The notes: generated from the letters alone by a model not told the origin. A stretch of DNA of 64,000 nt from Pseudomonas sp. S35 (GCF_009866765.1 NZ_CP019431.1:5022001-5086000); one strand, 5' to 3'. Positions 1 through 10,958 are shown, counted from the stretch's first letter. Numbers and translations: made by a program.

Positions 1-1221
1 ACCCTTGGCCACCGTCACCTGCGGGCGCAGTGGCGATAATTCGCCGATCACCTGATCGAGCAACGCATCCAGGTCGACCCGCTGGAAGTTCAACGCCGGC
101 GCGCCCTGCTCCAGCCTTGCGTAGGTGAGCATCTCGTCCACCAGACCGTCGAGATCCTGAATATCGCTGTCCATGCCCTCCAGGTACTTGCGCCGGGCTT
201 CGGGGGTGGCGGCGTCGCCGATCATTTCCAGACCAAAGCGCAGGCGCGCGACCGGCGTGCGCAGCTCGTGGGACACCGCCCGGACCAGCTCGCGCTGGAT
301 CGCCAGCAGTTGCTGCAGGTGTTCAGCCATGCCATTGAACGCCGCAGCCAGACGCCCCACCGAATCGGCGCCGCGGGCCGGCACACGCACTTCCAGGTTG
401 CCTTTGGCGATACGTGTAGCCGCGGCTTCCAGGCCGCGCAGCCTGCGTTCAAGCTGGCGCACCAATAGATAGACGATCAGGCCGATCAGGGTCAGGCCGA
501 TCAAGGCGATGAGAATCAGCCATTGCGGGGGGTAAGGGTTCATTTGATACAACGGCCCGAGTTCCAACACCCAGGGCGTGCCGACGATGCCGGAGAACAC
601 GCGGATCGAATCACCGCCCTTGCCCAGTGCCATCACCGTATCGCCTTCCGACACGCGACGGCGCTGGTCGTCGTCCATATCGGCCTGGTCGAGGGTCATC
701 AGGTGCATATCGAAGCCAAAGCCCTTGGCCTCCTTTATATCGGCCAGCCGTTGCGGTTGCTCGGCCACGGGGAAGCGCACCAGTTCGTCGGCCAGCAGGT
801 AAATGGTCGCACGGGCCAGTTGTTCGCTGATCTGCTGCACCTCGCCCGTGAGCACCCACTGCTCCTTATCGCTGACCAGGCGTAGCACCCGGGCGGCGTG
901 GGGCCCGGTTTGCTCCACAAGTACCTGGCCGCGTTGCAGGCGATTGCGCTGGCTGAGGTCCAATTGCGCATCGGTGAGGCTGCGCAATTGCAGGGGTATA
1001 CCCAGCAAACGCTCCCACACCGCCAGTGCGCGCTGGCGTTCGATGGCGCTCATGGGCTGCAGGTTGTCACCCATCAAGGCAAAAGTGCCGTGGGCCAGCC
1101 GCTCGCGGTATTGGCCGCTGCGCACCTCGTTGAGCAGGTGCAGCGCCAGCACGCCCAGCAGCGCCACCAGGATCAGCGCCGCGCACATGCCGCCGTAGAT
1201 GCGCAGGAAGATCGAGTTCAC
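1..1221 (-). CDS. RstB-like sensor histidine kinase (3' end outside window)
   Basis: Inner-membrane sensor kinase that would phosphorylate the response regulator encoded just upstream. The start is a GTG at 1221 whose TG is shared with the TGA stop of the regulator gene (4-nt GTGA overlap), so the pair is translationally coupled. The translation shows an N-terminal membrane segment (about residues 5-25), a periplasmic part, a second membrane segment (about 178-200), a HAMP-like region and the phospho-acceptor motif SHELRTPVARLRFGLEM. About 407 codons are present. The frame is open at base 1, so the ATP-binding domain lies mostly or wholly beyond the window. Place beside nrdA resembles the PA1157-PA1158 pair of P. 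aeruginosa. The stimulus cannot be read from the sequence. Confidence 0.9.
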   Translation of the reverse strand, partial: MNSIFLRIYGGMCAALILVALLGVLALHLLNEVRSGQYRERLAHGTFALMGDNLQPMSAIERQRALAVWERLLGIPLQLRSLTDAQLDLSQRNRLQRGQVLVEQTGPHAARVLRLVSDKEQWVLTGEVQQISEQLARATIYLLADELVRFPVAEQPQRLADIKEAKGFGFDMHLMTLDQADMDDDQRRRVSEGDTVMALGKGGDSIRVFSGIVGTPWVLELGPLYQMNPYPPQWLILIALIGLTLIGLIVYLLVRQLERRLRGLEAAATRIAKGNLEVRVPARGADSVGRLAAAFNGMAEHLQQLLAIQRELVRAVSHELRTPVARLRFGLEMIGDAATPEARRKYLEGMDSDIQDLDGLVDEMLTYARLEQGAPALNFQRVDLDALLDQVIGELSPLRPQVTVAKG

Positions 1222-1943
1222 AGCGGCATATCGGCGCAGGCTTCGGGGACGAACAGGTAGCCTTTGCTGCGGATGGTCTTGATCAGGCGCGGGTGGATCG
1301 GGTCGTCTCCGATTTTGGGGCGAATCCGTGAGATACGTACATCAATGGAGCGGTCCTGGCCGTCATAGCCGATGCCGCGCAAGGCGATGAAGATTTCTTC
1401 GCGTGACAGGATGCGCCCGGCGTTCGCCACCAGCAGCCACAGCAGATCGAATTCGGCGCTGGTCAGCTCGATGCCGCCGTCGTGCAGCCAGGCCTCGCGC
1501 AGGGCGTTGTCGACGACCAATGGGCCGAATTGCAGGCGGCGCAGGTTTTCCACCGCAGCAGGCTCGGCCGGCTCGCTGCGCCGCAGCAAAGCCTGGATAC
1601 GTGCGAGCAACAGGCGCGGGCGCACGGGTTTGCATACGTAGTCGTCAGCGCCCATGTCCAGGCCCAGCACCTGGTCCATGTCATCGGTACGCGCGGTGAG
1701 CATCAAGATCACCCCGTCATAGCGCTCACGCACCTTGCGGCAGATGCTCAGGCCGTCTTCGCCGGGCAGCATCAGGTCGAGGATCACCAGGTCCGGCTGC
1801 TCGGCGATGATCCGCGCTGCCGCCAGGGCGCCGTCACCTTCTACCGAGACACGCAGGCCGTTGCTTTCCAGGTATTCACGGGTCAGTTCGGCCAATCGCT
1901 CGTCGTCCTCGACAATCAGGACTTGCCAGGCTTCTTGCTCCAT
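1218..1943 (-). CDS. OmpR/RstA-family response regulator
   Basis: DNA-binding response regulator of 241 aa. The receiver domain (about residues 8-120) has the acidic pair EDDE, the phospho-acceptor Asp in VILDLMLPGEDGL and the Lys in VCKP. A winged-helix Trans_reg_C domain follows (about 145-235, ending TIRSKGYLFVP). It overlaps the downstream kinase gene by 4 nt, so both are made from one message. The family, length and position next to nrdA fit the RstA-like regulator found there in other pseudomonads. Its target genes are not evident from the window. Confidence 0.93.
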   Translation of the reverse strand: MEQEAWQVLIVEDDERLAELTREYLESNGLRVSVEGDGALAAARIIAEQPDLVILDLMLPGEDGLSICRKVRERYDGVILMLTARTDDMDQVLGLDMGADDYVCKPVRPRLLLARIQALLRRSEPAEPAAVENLRRLQFGPLVVDNALREAWLHDGGIELTSAEFDLLWLLVANAGRILSREEIFIALRGIGYDGQDRSIDVRISRIRPKIGDDPIHPRLIKTIRSKGYLFVPEACADMPL

Positions 1944-2204
1944 GCGCTACCTCGATTCTAATTATTGTCATGTACGGGAAGCACACTACTGCCTCTGTTG
2001 AAGGCCGATTGTAGCCATGCCCCAACCCTCAAACACAAGCCGGTAAATCCATTCGGTGATCGCGTTTTTTTGTGATAGGGTTCGCGCCCTCAAAAATCCA
2101 ACCCGCTGTTTTTATCTTGGAATATTCGGTGACAAACGGCCGAATCCAGCAGCACTGCGGCCTACACGGGTGTTCCACGTTTCATACACATTTTACCCAC
2201 AACG

Positions 2205-2213
2205 TTATCCACA
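2205..2213 (+). promoter_or_regulatory. DnaA box upstream of nrdA
   Basis: TTATCCACA matches the strict DnaA-box consensus exactly, and TTTTACCCAC lies just before it as a possible weaker site. DnaA control of nrdAB is established in E. coli. Use here is inferred from position. Confidence 0.6.
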
Positions 2214-2263
2214 GGTAGTGCGTTGCTAAGCCCCCCAAAACGCATTATCTTGTACCTCGGCGC

Positions 2264-2289
2264 AAAAAAAACCCTACATGTAGGGTTTT
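2264..2289 (-). terminator. Orphan minus-strand terminator-like palindrome
   Basis: Arms AACCCTA and TAGGGTT flank a CATG loop. On the minus strand the stem is followed by eight T residues, on the plus strand by only four. No annotated minus-strand gene ends here, so it either terminates an unannotated transcript arising within 2290-2650 or is a bidirectional insulator for the rstA-like promoter. Confidence 0.5.
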
Positions 2290-2608
2290 GAGCGAAAAGA
2301 CCCAACACAAATCAGACAAGAAACTCAAGCCCTTTCTTGCTCCTGTTTGGTCGAACCCAAGCATTTTTTGAAAGCCCAAACCGCTCATGCGGATGGCAGC
2401 CGTTTTCAAGCTCCAACAGCGGAAAACGGTACGGGTGTTGCAGTGCTCGACCCTGGCAACTGTCACCCACCAGGAATACGGCCAAGGGCTTTTTAGCCCC
2501 GAACCGAAGACTTCGGCATGGAAGCGGCGCGAACAGCCCCCCTTCCTCCTGTCCCGAAGTTGTTATGCCAGGCCAAGGCCTGCTGTAAGTGCTTCAGGAC
2601 GGAACGGT

Positions 2609-2627
2609 GGGCACCGTGATGGTGCCC
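2609..2627 (+). promoter_or_regulatory. Hairpin in the nrdA leader
   Basis: A 7-bp perfect stem GGGCACC/GGTGCCC with loop GTGAT ends about 31 nt before the nrdA start. There is no T-run, so it is not a classical terminator. It may affect mRNA stability or initiation. Confidence 0.4.
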
Positions 2628-2658
2628 AAATAAATATAGAATGTGGAGACAACCCCCC

Positions 2659-5553
<2,895 letters not shown>

Positions 5554-5587
5554 GCTGAGCCGGTAGGCGCCCAACGGCGCTGACCTG

Positions 5588-5628
5588 AAAGCCCCGCCAA
5601 GCCCCCTGGGTTTGGCGGGGCTTTTTTT
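5588..5628 (+). terminator. Rho-independent terminator of nrdA
   Basis: Arms AGCCCCGCCAA and TTTGGCGGGGCT flank a short loop, followed by seven T residues, 35 nt after the nrdA stop codon. Confidence 0.9.
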
Positions 5629-5635
5629 GCCTTTG

Positions 5636-5769
5636 TAGTGAGCGGGCTTGCCCCGCGCTGGGGGGCGAAGCCGCCCTAAACCCAGACACCGCGGTGTGTC
5701 AGTTGGACCGAGGTGACTGGATTTTGGGGCGGCTTCGCCCCCCAGCGCGGGGCAAGCCCGCTCACCACA
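5636..5769. repeat. Large REP-type inverted repeat (REP pair)
   Basis: Two long complementary arms (about 5636-5683 and 5731-5769) share GTGAGCGGGCTTGCCCCGCG and GGGGGGCGAAGCCGCC in opposite orientation, separated by about 50 nt. This is the head-to-head arrangement of REP doublets seen in fluorescent pseudomonads. It sits in the convergent space between nrdA and flgE. Confidence 0.8.
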
Positions 5770-5879
5770 ACAAGCCCACTCACCACAACAAACCCGCTCA
5801 CCACAGCAAGCCCACTCACCACAACAAGCCCGCTCACCACAGCAAGCCCCCTCACCACAACAAACCCGCTCACCACCCA
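5754..5879. repeat. Seven tandem 18-bp repeats derived from a REP arm
   Basis: The unit AAGCCCGCTCACCACAAC occurs seven times head to tail with only small changes (G/A/C at base 7, A/G in the CAACAA part). The first copy is the distal arm of the REP element at 5731-5769, so the array seems to have grown from it. There are no spacers, so it is not a CRISPR array. Confidence 0.9.
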
Positions 5880-5880
5880 T

Positions 5881-5911
5881 AAAAAAGCCCCTCGCAAGAG
5901 GGGCTTCTTGT
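5881..5911 (-). terminator. Terminator of the flgBCDE operon
   Basis: Stem AAGCCCCTC/GAGGGGCTT with loop GCAA. On the minus strand it ends in a run of six T, just after the flgE stop. Confidence 0.85.
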
Positions 5912-5925
5912 GGAGCGCTACCGCA

Positions 5926-7230
5926 TCAGGTCATCTGAATGATGGTCTGCATGATGGTGCTCTGGGTGGAGATGGTCTTGGCGTTCGCCTGGTAGTTGCT
6001 CTGGGCCTTGATCAGGTCAACCAGTTCGTTGGTCAGGTTGACGTTGGAGTTCTCCAGGGAGTTGGCCACGATCGAACCCAGGGTGCCGGCTTGCGGAGCG
6101 TCGAAGCCCGGCTGGCCCGAGGAGAAGGTCTCTCTCCAAGTGGTGCCGCCCGCAGGCTGCAGGCCCTGTTCGTTGTTGAAGCTGGCCAGGGAAATCTGGC
6201 CGATGGCCTTGCTCTGCTGGTTGCTGAAGGTGGCAAACAGTACGCCGCTGCCGTCGATTTTCAGGCCAGTGATCTGGCCGGTCGCGTAACCGTCGGTGGT
6301 CGGCGGGTTGCGGTAGCTGGCCGAGTTGTACTGGGTGATATTGCCCATGTTCACAGCAATAGGCCCCGCTGTGGCTTCGTTTGGCGTCCAATTGCCATCG
6401 GTCACCGACCCCGGGACCCAGCCAGTGAGCGTCAGTGTCTTGCTGCTCACGCCACCCGTCACAACATCCTTGAGCTTGCCGGCGCCATCAAAGGTGATGA
6501 CCGACGGTACAGGGGCAGTGGTGCCGGTCGTCGTAGGCTTGGTGCCGTCAAGGTTGCGACCGTCGATCAGCGTGTAGGAGTTCCACTCGTTGGCGTCGGT
6601 TTTCACCATGTACTGAACCATGGCGTGCGAGTTGCCCTGGGAGTCATACAAGGTGGTGCTGTACTGCGTGGTGAACGTGGTGGTGTCGGTTGGGTCAAAC
6701 GGCTTGGTGGTCTGGTTGATCACCGGCTCCGACGAGTTCAGGTTACTGGTGGAGTCCACTTTGGTGGACGCCTTCGGCGGCAGGTACGACAGGTTCAACT
6801 GCAGGTCGGTCAAGCCGCCCTTGATGATATTGCCGTCTTCATCTGCCGCGTAGCCTTGCAGGCGCGAGGTACCCGTGTTGTTGGTGACGTAGCCGTCTTT
6901 GTCAGCACGGAACGCACCGCTGCGGGTGTATTCCAGCGAACCGTCGCTGGCCTTCTGCACGAAGAAACCGCCGCCCTGGATCGCCATGTCCAGCACGCCG
7001 CCGCTGTTGTTGACGTCACCCTGGGTGAATTGCTGCGAGACAGCCGCCAGGTTCACACCGTTGCCGATGCTGTTCTGACCAGTACCCAACTTGGAGGCGG
7101 CGTAGATGTCGGCGAATTCCGCACGGGACGACTTGAAGCCAGTGGTCGCGACGTTGGCGATGTTGTTGCCGGTCACGTCCAACTGTTTGTTGGCCGCATA
7201 GAGGCCGCTAAGGCCGATGTTAAAAGACAT
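5926..7230 (-). CDS. flgE: Flagellar hook protein
   Basis: Structural subunit of the flagellar hook, exported through the flagellar type III apparatus and polymerised under the FlgD cap. The 434-aa product starts MSFNIGLSGLYAANKQLDVT and has the rod/hook N-terminal motif NNIANVATTGFKSSRAEF. It ends with the matching C-terminal helix (SNVNLTNELVDLIKAQSNYQANAKTI, split across the last 45 residues). The middle (about 150-350) is Thr/Ser rich, as is usual for the variable hook domain. GGGAGAG precedes the ATG. It is the last gene of flgBCDE, 31 bp after flgD, and a terminator follows. Confidence 0.97.
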   Translation of the reverse strand: MSFNIGLSGLYAANKQLDVTGNNIANVATTGFKSSRAEFADIYAASKLGTGQNSIGNGVNLAAVSQQFTQGDVNNSGGVLDMAIQGGGFFVQKASDGSLEYTRSGAFRADKDGYVTNNTGTSRLQGYAADEDGNIIKGGLTDLQLNLSYLPPKASTKVDSTSNLNSSEPVINQTTKPFDPTDTTTFTTQYSTTLYDSQGNSHAMVQYMVKTDANEWNSYTLIDGRNLDGTKPTTTGTTAPVPSVITFDGAGKLKDVVTGGVSSKTLTLTGWVPGSVTDGNWTPNEATAGPIAVNMGNITQYNSASYRNPPTTDGYATGQITGLKIDGSGVLFATFSNQQSKAIGQISLASFNNEQGLQPAGGTTWRETFSSGQPGFDAPQAGTLGSIVANSLENSNVNLTNELVDLIKAQSNYQANAKTISTQSTIMQTIIQMT

Positions 7231-7261
7231 GTTTCTCTCCCTCTGCCGTAGTTAGCCGGCT

Positions 7262-7981
7262 CTATGTACCGATAGTCTGAATTTGCGACAGCTTGACGCT
7301 GCCCATGCCACCTGCAAGGTTCAGCAGCATTTCGCCGCCGGTCTTGCTCAACGTCACGCTCGTCACCGTTGCCGGCAGCGAGGTCGCCAGGGCCACCGAG
7401 TCGCCCTTGTCGTTCTTGGTCGTCGCCGCAAAGGTGTAGGTGCCCGCTGGAGCAACCTCACCCGCGTCGTTCTTGCCATCCCAGATGAAGTCCGATGTAC
7501 CGGCGCTCTGGGCACCCATGTCGATGGTGCGCACCACGTTGCCGTCTTTGTCGGTGATCTTGATGGCGACGTTGCCGGTAGCTGCAGTCACCGCCACCGA
7601 GCCGGTCATGCTCTTGCTGGTATCCACCAGCGCCTTGTCGGTCTGGGTGATGATCGAACGTCCCACCAGCGACGAAGCCTGCAGCGCTTGCGACGAGCTG
7701 AAGTTGCTGGAGATGTTGTTCACCGAGTCATTCAGGGTATTGATGCCTTCCAGACTGCTGAACTGCGCCAGCTGGGCCACGAATGCACCGTTGTCCTGAG
7801 GCGACAGCGGGTTCTGGTTTTTCAGCTGGGTGACCAGCAGTTGCAAGAATGCATCCTTGCCCAACGACTGATTGCCGGTAGCAGCAGAAGCCGTGCTCGC
7901 GACATTGTTTGTTGCAGTGCTGACCTTGGAATTGAAAAGGTCCTGGACTGCCGAATTAGTAGACGTATCAACGATGGCCAT
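7262..7981 (-). CDS. flgD: Flagellar hook-capping protein
   Basis: Scaffold protein that caps the growing hook and is required for FlgE polymerisation. The 239-aa product begins MAIVDTSTNSAV. It contains the conserved FlgD N-terminal segment LGKDAFLQLLVTQLKNQNPL (about residues 38-57) followed by FVAQLAQFSSLEGI, and a C-terminal FlgD-Ig-like part with WDGKNDAGEVAPAGTYTF. It lies between flgC and flgE in the same operon, 16 bp after flgC. Confidence 0.96.
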   Translation of the reverse strand: MAIVDTSTNSAVQDLFNSKVSTATNNVASTASAATGNQSLGKDAFLQLLVTQLKNQNPLSPQDNGAFVAQLAQFSSLEGINTLNDSVNNISSNFSSSQALQASSLVGRSIITQTDKALVDTSKSMTGSVAVTAATGNVAIKITDKDGNVVRTIDMGAQSAGTSDFIWDGKNDAGEVAPAGTYTFAATTKNDKGDSVALATSLPATVTSVTLSKTGGEMLLNLAGGMGSVKLSQIQTIGT

Positions 7982-7997
7982 TATTTGGCGCCCCTTA

Positions 7998-8441
7998 TCA
8001 CTGACCCAGGGTCAGGACCTTCTGCATCATGGTTTTGGCGGTGTTCATCATTTCCGCGTTGGTCTGGAACGAGCGGCTGGCGGAAATCATGTCGGCCATT
8101 TCCTCGACCACGTTGACGTTCGGGTAGTAGACGTAGCCTTTTTCGTTCGCCGCCGGGTGATTGGGCTCGTAGCGGGCTTCGAGGTTGCTCTGGTCTTCGA
8201 CGACGCCGAGCACCTGCACACCTTTGCCGGCAGCGTCCTGTTCCTGGAACAGCGAGTCGCTGCCGCCGTTCTGGCCGGCCTGGAACATGGTGGCGAATAC
8301 CGGGTGACGGGCACGGTAAGTCTGGTCAATGCTCGAAGACACGGTCTCGGCGTTGGCGATGTTACTGGCGACGGTGTTCAGACGCGTGGTCTGAGCGCTC
8401 ATGCCACTACCGGCAATATTGAAAACACTGGACAGGGACAT
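7998..8441 (-). CDS. flgC: Flagellar proximal rod protein FlgC
   Basis: Rod subunit linking the basal body to the hook. The product is 147 aa, the usual family length. The N-terminal motif SSVFNIAGSGMSAQTTRLN plus VASNIANAETV and the C-terminal coiled helix MADMISASRSFQTNAEMMNT are characteristic. Only 3 bp separate it from flgB, so the two are probably co-translated. Confidence 0.97.
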   Translation of the reverse strand: MSLSSVFNIAGSGMSAQTTRLNTVASNIANAETVSSSIDQTYRARHPVFATMFQAGQNGGSDSLFQEQDAAGKGVQVLGVVEDQSNLEARYEPNHPAANEKGYVYYPNVNVVEEMADMISASRSFQTNAEMMNTAKTMMQKVLTLGQ

Positions 8442-8444
8442 GGC

Positions 8445-8852
8445 TTACTCTCCACGCAGGGCTGACATCAGCCCTTTGAATTTGCTGTTGAGCAGGGTAA
8501 AGCTGGCCTGAAAGTTCACCGAGTTCTCGGCGTAGGCCGATTGCTCCAACTGTGCGTCGACGGTGTTCTGGTCGATCGACGGCTGCATCGGCGTGCGATA
8601 CAGCAGCGACTCGTCACCACTGCTCAGGCCTTGCGCTTCGATATGACGATTGTTGGTCATGTTCAAGGCGAAGGTGCCGTTCTTGTTCTTGTCCTGCTGT
8701 GCAGCGAGCACGGCGGAGAAGTCCAGGTCCCGAGCCTTGTAGTTCGGGGTATCGGCGTTGGCAATGTTGTTGGCCAGGACTTCGGCACGCTGGGCGCGAA
8801 AACCCAGGGCTTGTTCGTGGATACCGAGCGCTTTATCGAAGCTGATGCTCAT
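8445..8852 (-). CDS. flgB: Flagellar proximal rod protein FlgB
   Basis: First gene of the flgBCDE operon, encoding a proximal rod subunit of 135 aa. The N-terminus MSISFDKALGIHEQALGFRA and the motif VLANNIANADTPNYKARDLDF are typical of FlgB. The C-terminus has the NSVNFQASFTLLNSKFKGL helix. An RpoN-type promoter lies about 45 bp upstream (8897-8912), consistent with class II flagellar control by RpoN and FleQ in Pseudomonas. Confidence 0.97.
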   Translation of the reverse strand: MSISFDKALGIHEQALGFRAQRAEVLANNIANADTPNYKARDLDFSAVLAAQQDKNKNGTFALNMTNNRHIEAQGLSSGDESLLYRTPMQPSIDQNTVDAQLEQSAYAENSVNFQASFTLLNSKFKGLMSALRGE

Positions 8853-8896
8853 GGCGGAAACCTTTAGGCTGACCTGCTATTCGTTAACTGGGTTAT

Positions 8897-8912
8897 AGCA
8901 AGGCGCATGCCA
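8897..8912 (-). promoter_or_regulatory. RpoN (sigma-54) promoter of flgBCDE
   Basis: On the minus strand TGGCAT-N5-TTGCT matches the -24/-12 consensus TGGCAC-N5-TTGCW with one mismatch and the exact GG-N10-GC spacing. The predicted start of transcription is about 30 nt before flgB. RpoN control of this operon is known in Pseudomonas; the site itself is read by eye. Confidence 0.75.
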
Positions 8913-9003
8913 GTTTCTGAAAAGCCCATGAATCAAGGGTTTGCGAGGAGGTTGCCGGTGGCAATGCCAGAAAAGCGGCAACGGGTTTCCGCGTGGCGCC
9001 AGT

Positions 9004-9030
9004 AAAGCGGCAATGGGGAGTTGCCGCTTT
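9004..9030. terminator. Perfect 10-bp hairpin between cheR and flgB
   Basis: AAAGCGGCAA and TTGCCGCTTT flank a 7-nt loop. It lies after the cheV-cheR unit and before the flgB promoter. The T-run is short (three), so termination is plausible rather than certain. Confidence 0.45.
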
Positions 9031-9055
9031 CGCGCAACTTGCCGCAGAAACAAAG

Positions 9056-9081
9056 GTGGGAGGGGGCTTATCCCCTCCCAC
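9056..9081. repeat. REP element after cheR
   Basis: GTGGGAGGGGG and CCCCTCCCAC form a palindrome around CTTAT, the same family as the elements at 25689, 28501, 32240 and 45539. It ends 4 bp from the cheR stop. Confidence 0.8.
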
Positions 9082-9085
9082 ATTA

Positions 9086-9913
9086 TTATTTGGCCTGGTA
9101 GATGATCCCAGGGCTGCATTGCACCATCTGGAAATGATCCGGCAAACCATTGAGCGCCTCGGATGCACCGAGGAACAAGTAACCGCCACGCTTGAGGGTG
9201 CCGTGGATGCGCAACAGGATGTCTTTCTTCACTTCTGCCGAAAAGTAGATCAGTACGTTGCGGCAGAACACCATGTCGAACTTGCCCAGGCTGGCGTAGC
9301 TGTCGAGCAGGTTGAACGAGCGAAACTCCACACGACTCTTGATCGGCGCCTTGATGGCCCAACGCCCCGCCCCTTTGGGGTCGAAGTAACGCTGCAGGCG
9401 CTCCTGGGACAAGCCACGGCCCAGGGCCAGGCTGTCGTACTCGCCAGTCTTGCAGTTGGTGAGCATGGTGCCCGACAAGTCAGTGGCAACAATTTGTGCC
9501 CCGGCTTTCAACTGGCCCATGTTGGTCCGCTCGAACTCATCGATGGACATCGAGATCGAATACGGTTCCTGCCCCGAAGAACAGGCCGCCGACCAGATAC
9601 GCAGACGCTGGCCCGGGCTGGCCTTGATGGCCTCCGGCAGCACTTTGCTCTTGAGCACTTCAAAGGGGTAGGTATCACGAAACCACAGGGTTTCGTTGGT
9701 GGTCATGGCATCGACCACCATCTCTTTGAGGCCACTGCGCGGCTGACCCTGGATCCGTTGGACCAACTCGCCCAGGGACTTGATACCCTGCTGCTCCATC
9801 AGTTTGTTAAGACGGCTGGATACCAGGTACTGCTTGTTTTCACCGAGCAATATGCCACAGGCTTTTTCCAGGAAGACCCGGAACTGTTCAAAATCCAAAT
9901 TACCCGTAGACAC
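9086..9913 (-). CDS. cheR: Chemotaxis protein methyltransferase CheR
   Basis: Cytoplasmic enzyme that transfers methyl groups from S-adenosylmethionine to glutamates of chemoreceptors. The 275-aa product has an all-helical N-terminal domain (about residues 1-75) and a SAM-binding domain with WSAACSSGQEPYSISM, IVATDLSGTML and FDMVFCRNVLIYF. These are the standard CheR motifs. The C-terminus lacks the pentapeptide-type extension or TPR domain, so it is a plain CheR. It is 43 bp after cheV on the same strand and likely co-transcribed. Confidence 0.95.
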   Translation of the reverse strand: MSTGNLDFEQFRVFLEKACGILLGENKQYLVSSRLNKLMEQQGIKSLGELVQRIQGQPRSGLKEMVVDAMTTNETLWFRDTYPFEVLKSKVLPEAIKASPGQRLRIWSAACSSGQEPYSISMSIDEFERTNMGQLKAGAQIVATDLSGTMLTNCKTGEYDSLALGRGLSQERLQRYFDPKGAGRWAIKAPIKSRVEFRSFNLLDSYASLGKFDMVFCRNVLIYFSAEVKKDILLRIHGTLKRGGYLFLGASEALNGLPDHFQMVQCSPGIIYQAK

Positions 9914-9956
9914 TGATACCGCCTCTAAAATCGTATGACCGCCAAGGGGGAAACCC

Positions 9957-10889
9957 TTAGCTGTGATCTGCTGCCTTGATCCGGTCGACTACCCGGGATG
10001 CCAGGTCATCAGGACGGAATTTGGCCAGGAAGTCATCGGCACCGACCTTCTTGACCATCGCCTGGTTGAATACGCCCGACAACGAAGTATGCAGGATGAT
10101 ATGCAGTTTTTGCATGCGTGGATCGCTGCGTATCTCAGCCGTGAGGGTGTAGCCGTCCATTTCCGGCATCTCGATGTCGGAGATCATCATCAAGAATTCT
10201 TCTTCCGGTTTCTTGCCTTCATCCACCAGCTTGCGCAGGTAATCCAGCGCCTGGCGGCCGTCATTGAGCGCCACCACATCCACACCCACGGTTTGCAGGC
10301 AACGTGTCACCTGCTTGCGCGCCACCGAGGAGTCATCCACCGTCAGCACACGCAACGACACGGCTTTATGCGCGGTCTCTGCATCGACCACGCCCACCGA
10401 GATGTTTTCGGAGGTCGGGGCGACTTCGGCGAGGATCTTCTCCACGTCGATGATTTCCACCAGTTGGTTATCGACCCGCGTCACCGCCGTGAGGTAGTGA
10501 TCGCGACCGGTGCCCTTGGGTGGCGGATGGATCTCTTCCCAGTTCATGTTGACGATGCGCTCCACCGAGCGCACCAGGAAACCCTGGGTCTTGGTGTTGT
10601 ACTCGGTGATGATCACGAACGGGTTCTCGCGGTCCTGCAGGCCAGCCGAACCGGTGGCCAGGGCCAGGTCAAGAATCGGGATGGTCGCGCCACGGATGTT
10701 GGCCACGCCACACACCACCGGGCTGGACTTGGGCATGATCGTCAGCTTGGGACATTGCAGCACTTCCCGCACCTTGAACACGTTGATGCCATATAGCTGT
10801 TTGCCATCCAGGCGAAAAAGCAACAACTCCAGGCGATTCTGCCCTACCAGCTGTGTGCGCTGGTTTACTGAATCCATTACACCTGCCAT
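9957..10889 (-). CDS. cheV: Chemotaxis coupling protein CheV
   Basis: Fusion of a CheW-like coupling domain (about residues 18-160) with a receiver domain (about 178-300). It links chemoreceptors to the CheA kinase and may act as a phosphate sink. The receiver shows TVDDSS and the phospho-acceptor Asp238 in ISDIEMPEMDGY. The chosen ATG gives MAGVMDSVNQ and has AGGAG 7 nt upstream. The product is 310 aa. It is divergent from flgA and upstream of cheR, the arrangement known for flgA-adjacent cheV/cheR in Pseudomonas. Confidence 0.95.
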   Translation of the reverse strand: MAGVMDSVNQRTQLVGQNRLELLLFRLDGKQLYGINVFKVREVLQCPKLTIMPKSSPVVCGVANIRGATIPILDLALATGSAGLQDRENPFVIITEYNTKTQGFLVRSVERIVNMNWEEIHPPPKGTGRDHYLTAVTRVDNQLVEIIDVEKILAEVAPTSENISVGVVDAETAHKAVSLRVLTVDDSSVARKQVTRCLQTVGVDVVALNDGRQALDYLRKLVDEGKKPEEEFLMMISDIEMPEMDGYTLTAEIRSDPRMQKLHIILHTSLSGVFNQAMVKKVGADDFLAKFRPDDLASRVVDRIKAADHS

Positions 10890-10943
10890 GCCCAGACTCC
10901 TACGCTAAACCTTTGAGGGTGCGACGCGCACCCAACACTAAAC

Positions 10944-10958
10944 GGCACGAGCTTTGCT
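10944..10958 (+). promoter_or_regulatory. RpoN-like promoter overlapping the flgA start region
   Basis: CGGCACG-N4-TTGCT fits the sigma-54 consensus with one mismatch and the correct GG-N10-GC spacing. Transcription would begin at about 10968, only 1-2 nt before the annotated flgA ATG, which is odd (see findings). Confidence 0.5.

Larger units (their letters stand above)
1944..2658. other. Long structured intergenic region upstream of nrdA
   Basis: These 715 bp hold no convincing protein gene. They contain a consensus DnaA box at 2205-2213, a 22-nt palindrome at 2268-2289, a stem CCGTTTTC/GAAAACGG at about 2400-2429, a small stem CCGAA/TTCGG near 2503-2515 and a 7-bp stem immediately before nrdA at 2609-2627. 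The short open frames that cross the region have no ribosome binding site or recognisable product. The region most likely holds the divergent promoters, a long nrdA leader and possibly a small RNA. Confidence 0.6.

Noticed and set aside
2245..2466. A small minus-strand frame in the nrdA upstream region
   Set aside because: Its end lies beyond the terminator-like palindrome, it has no ribosome site, and its composition is not protein-like.
5754..5879. Possible CRISPR array
   Set aside because: The 18-bp units are directly adjacent without spacers, and no cas genes are in the window.
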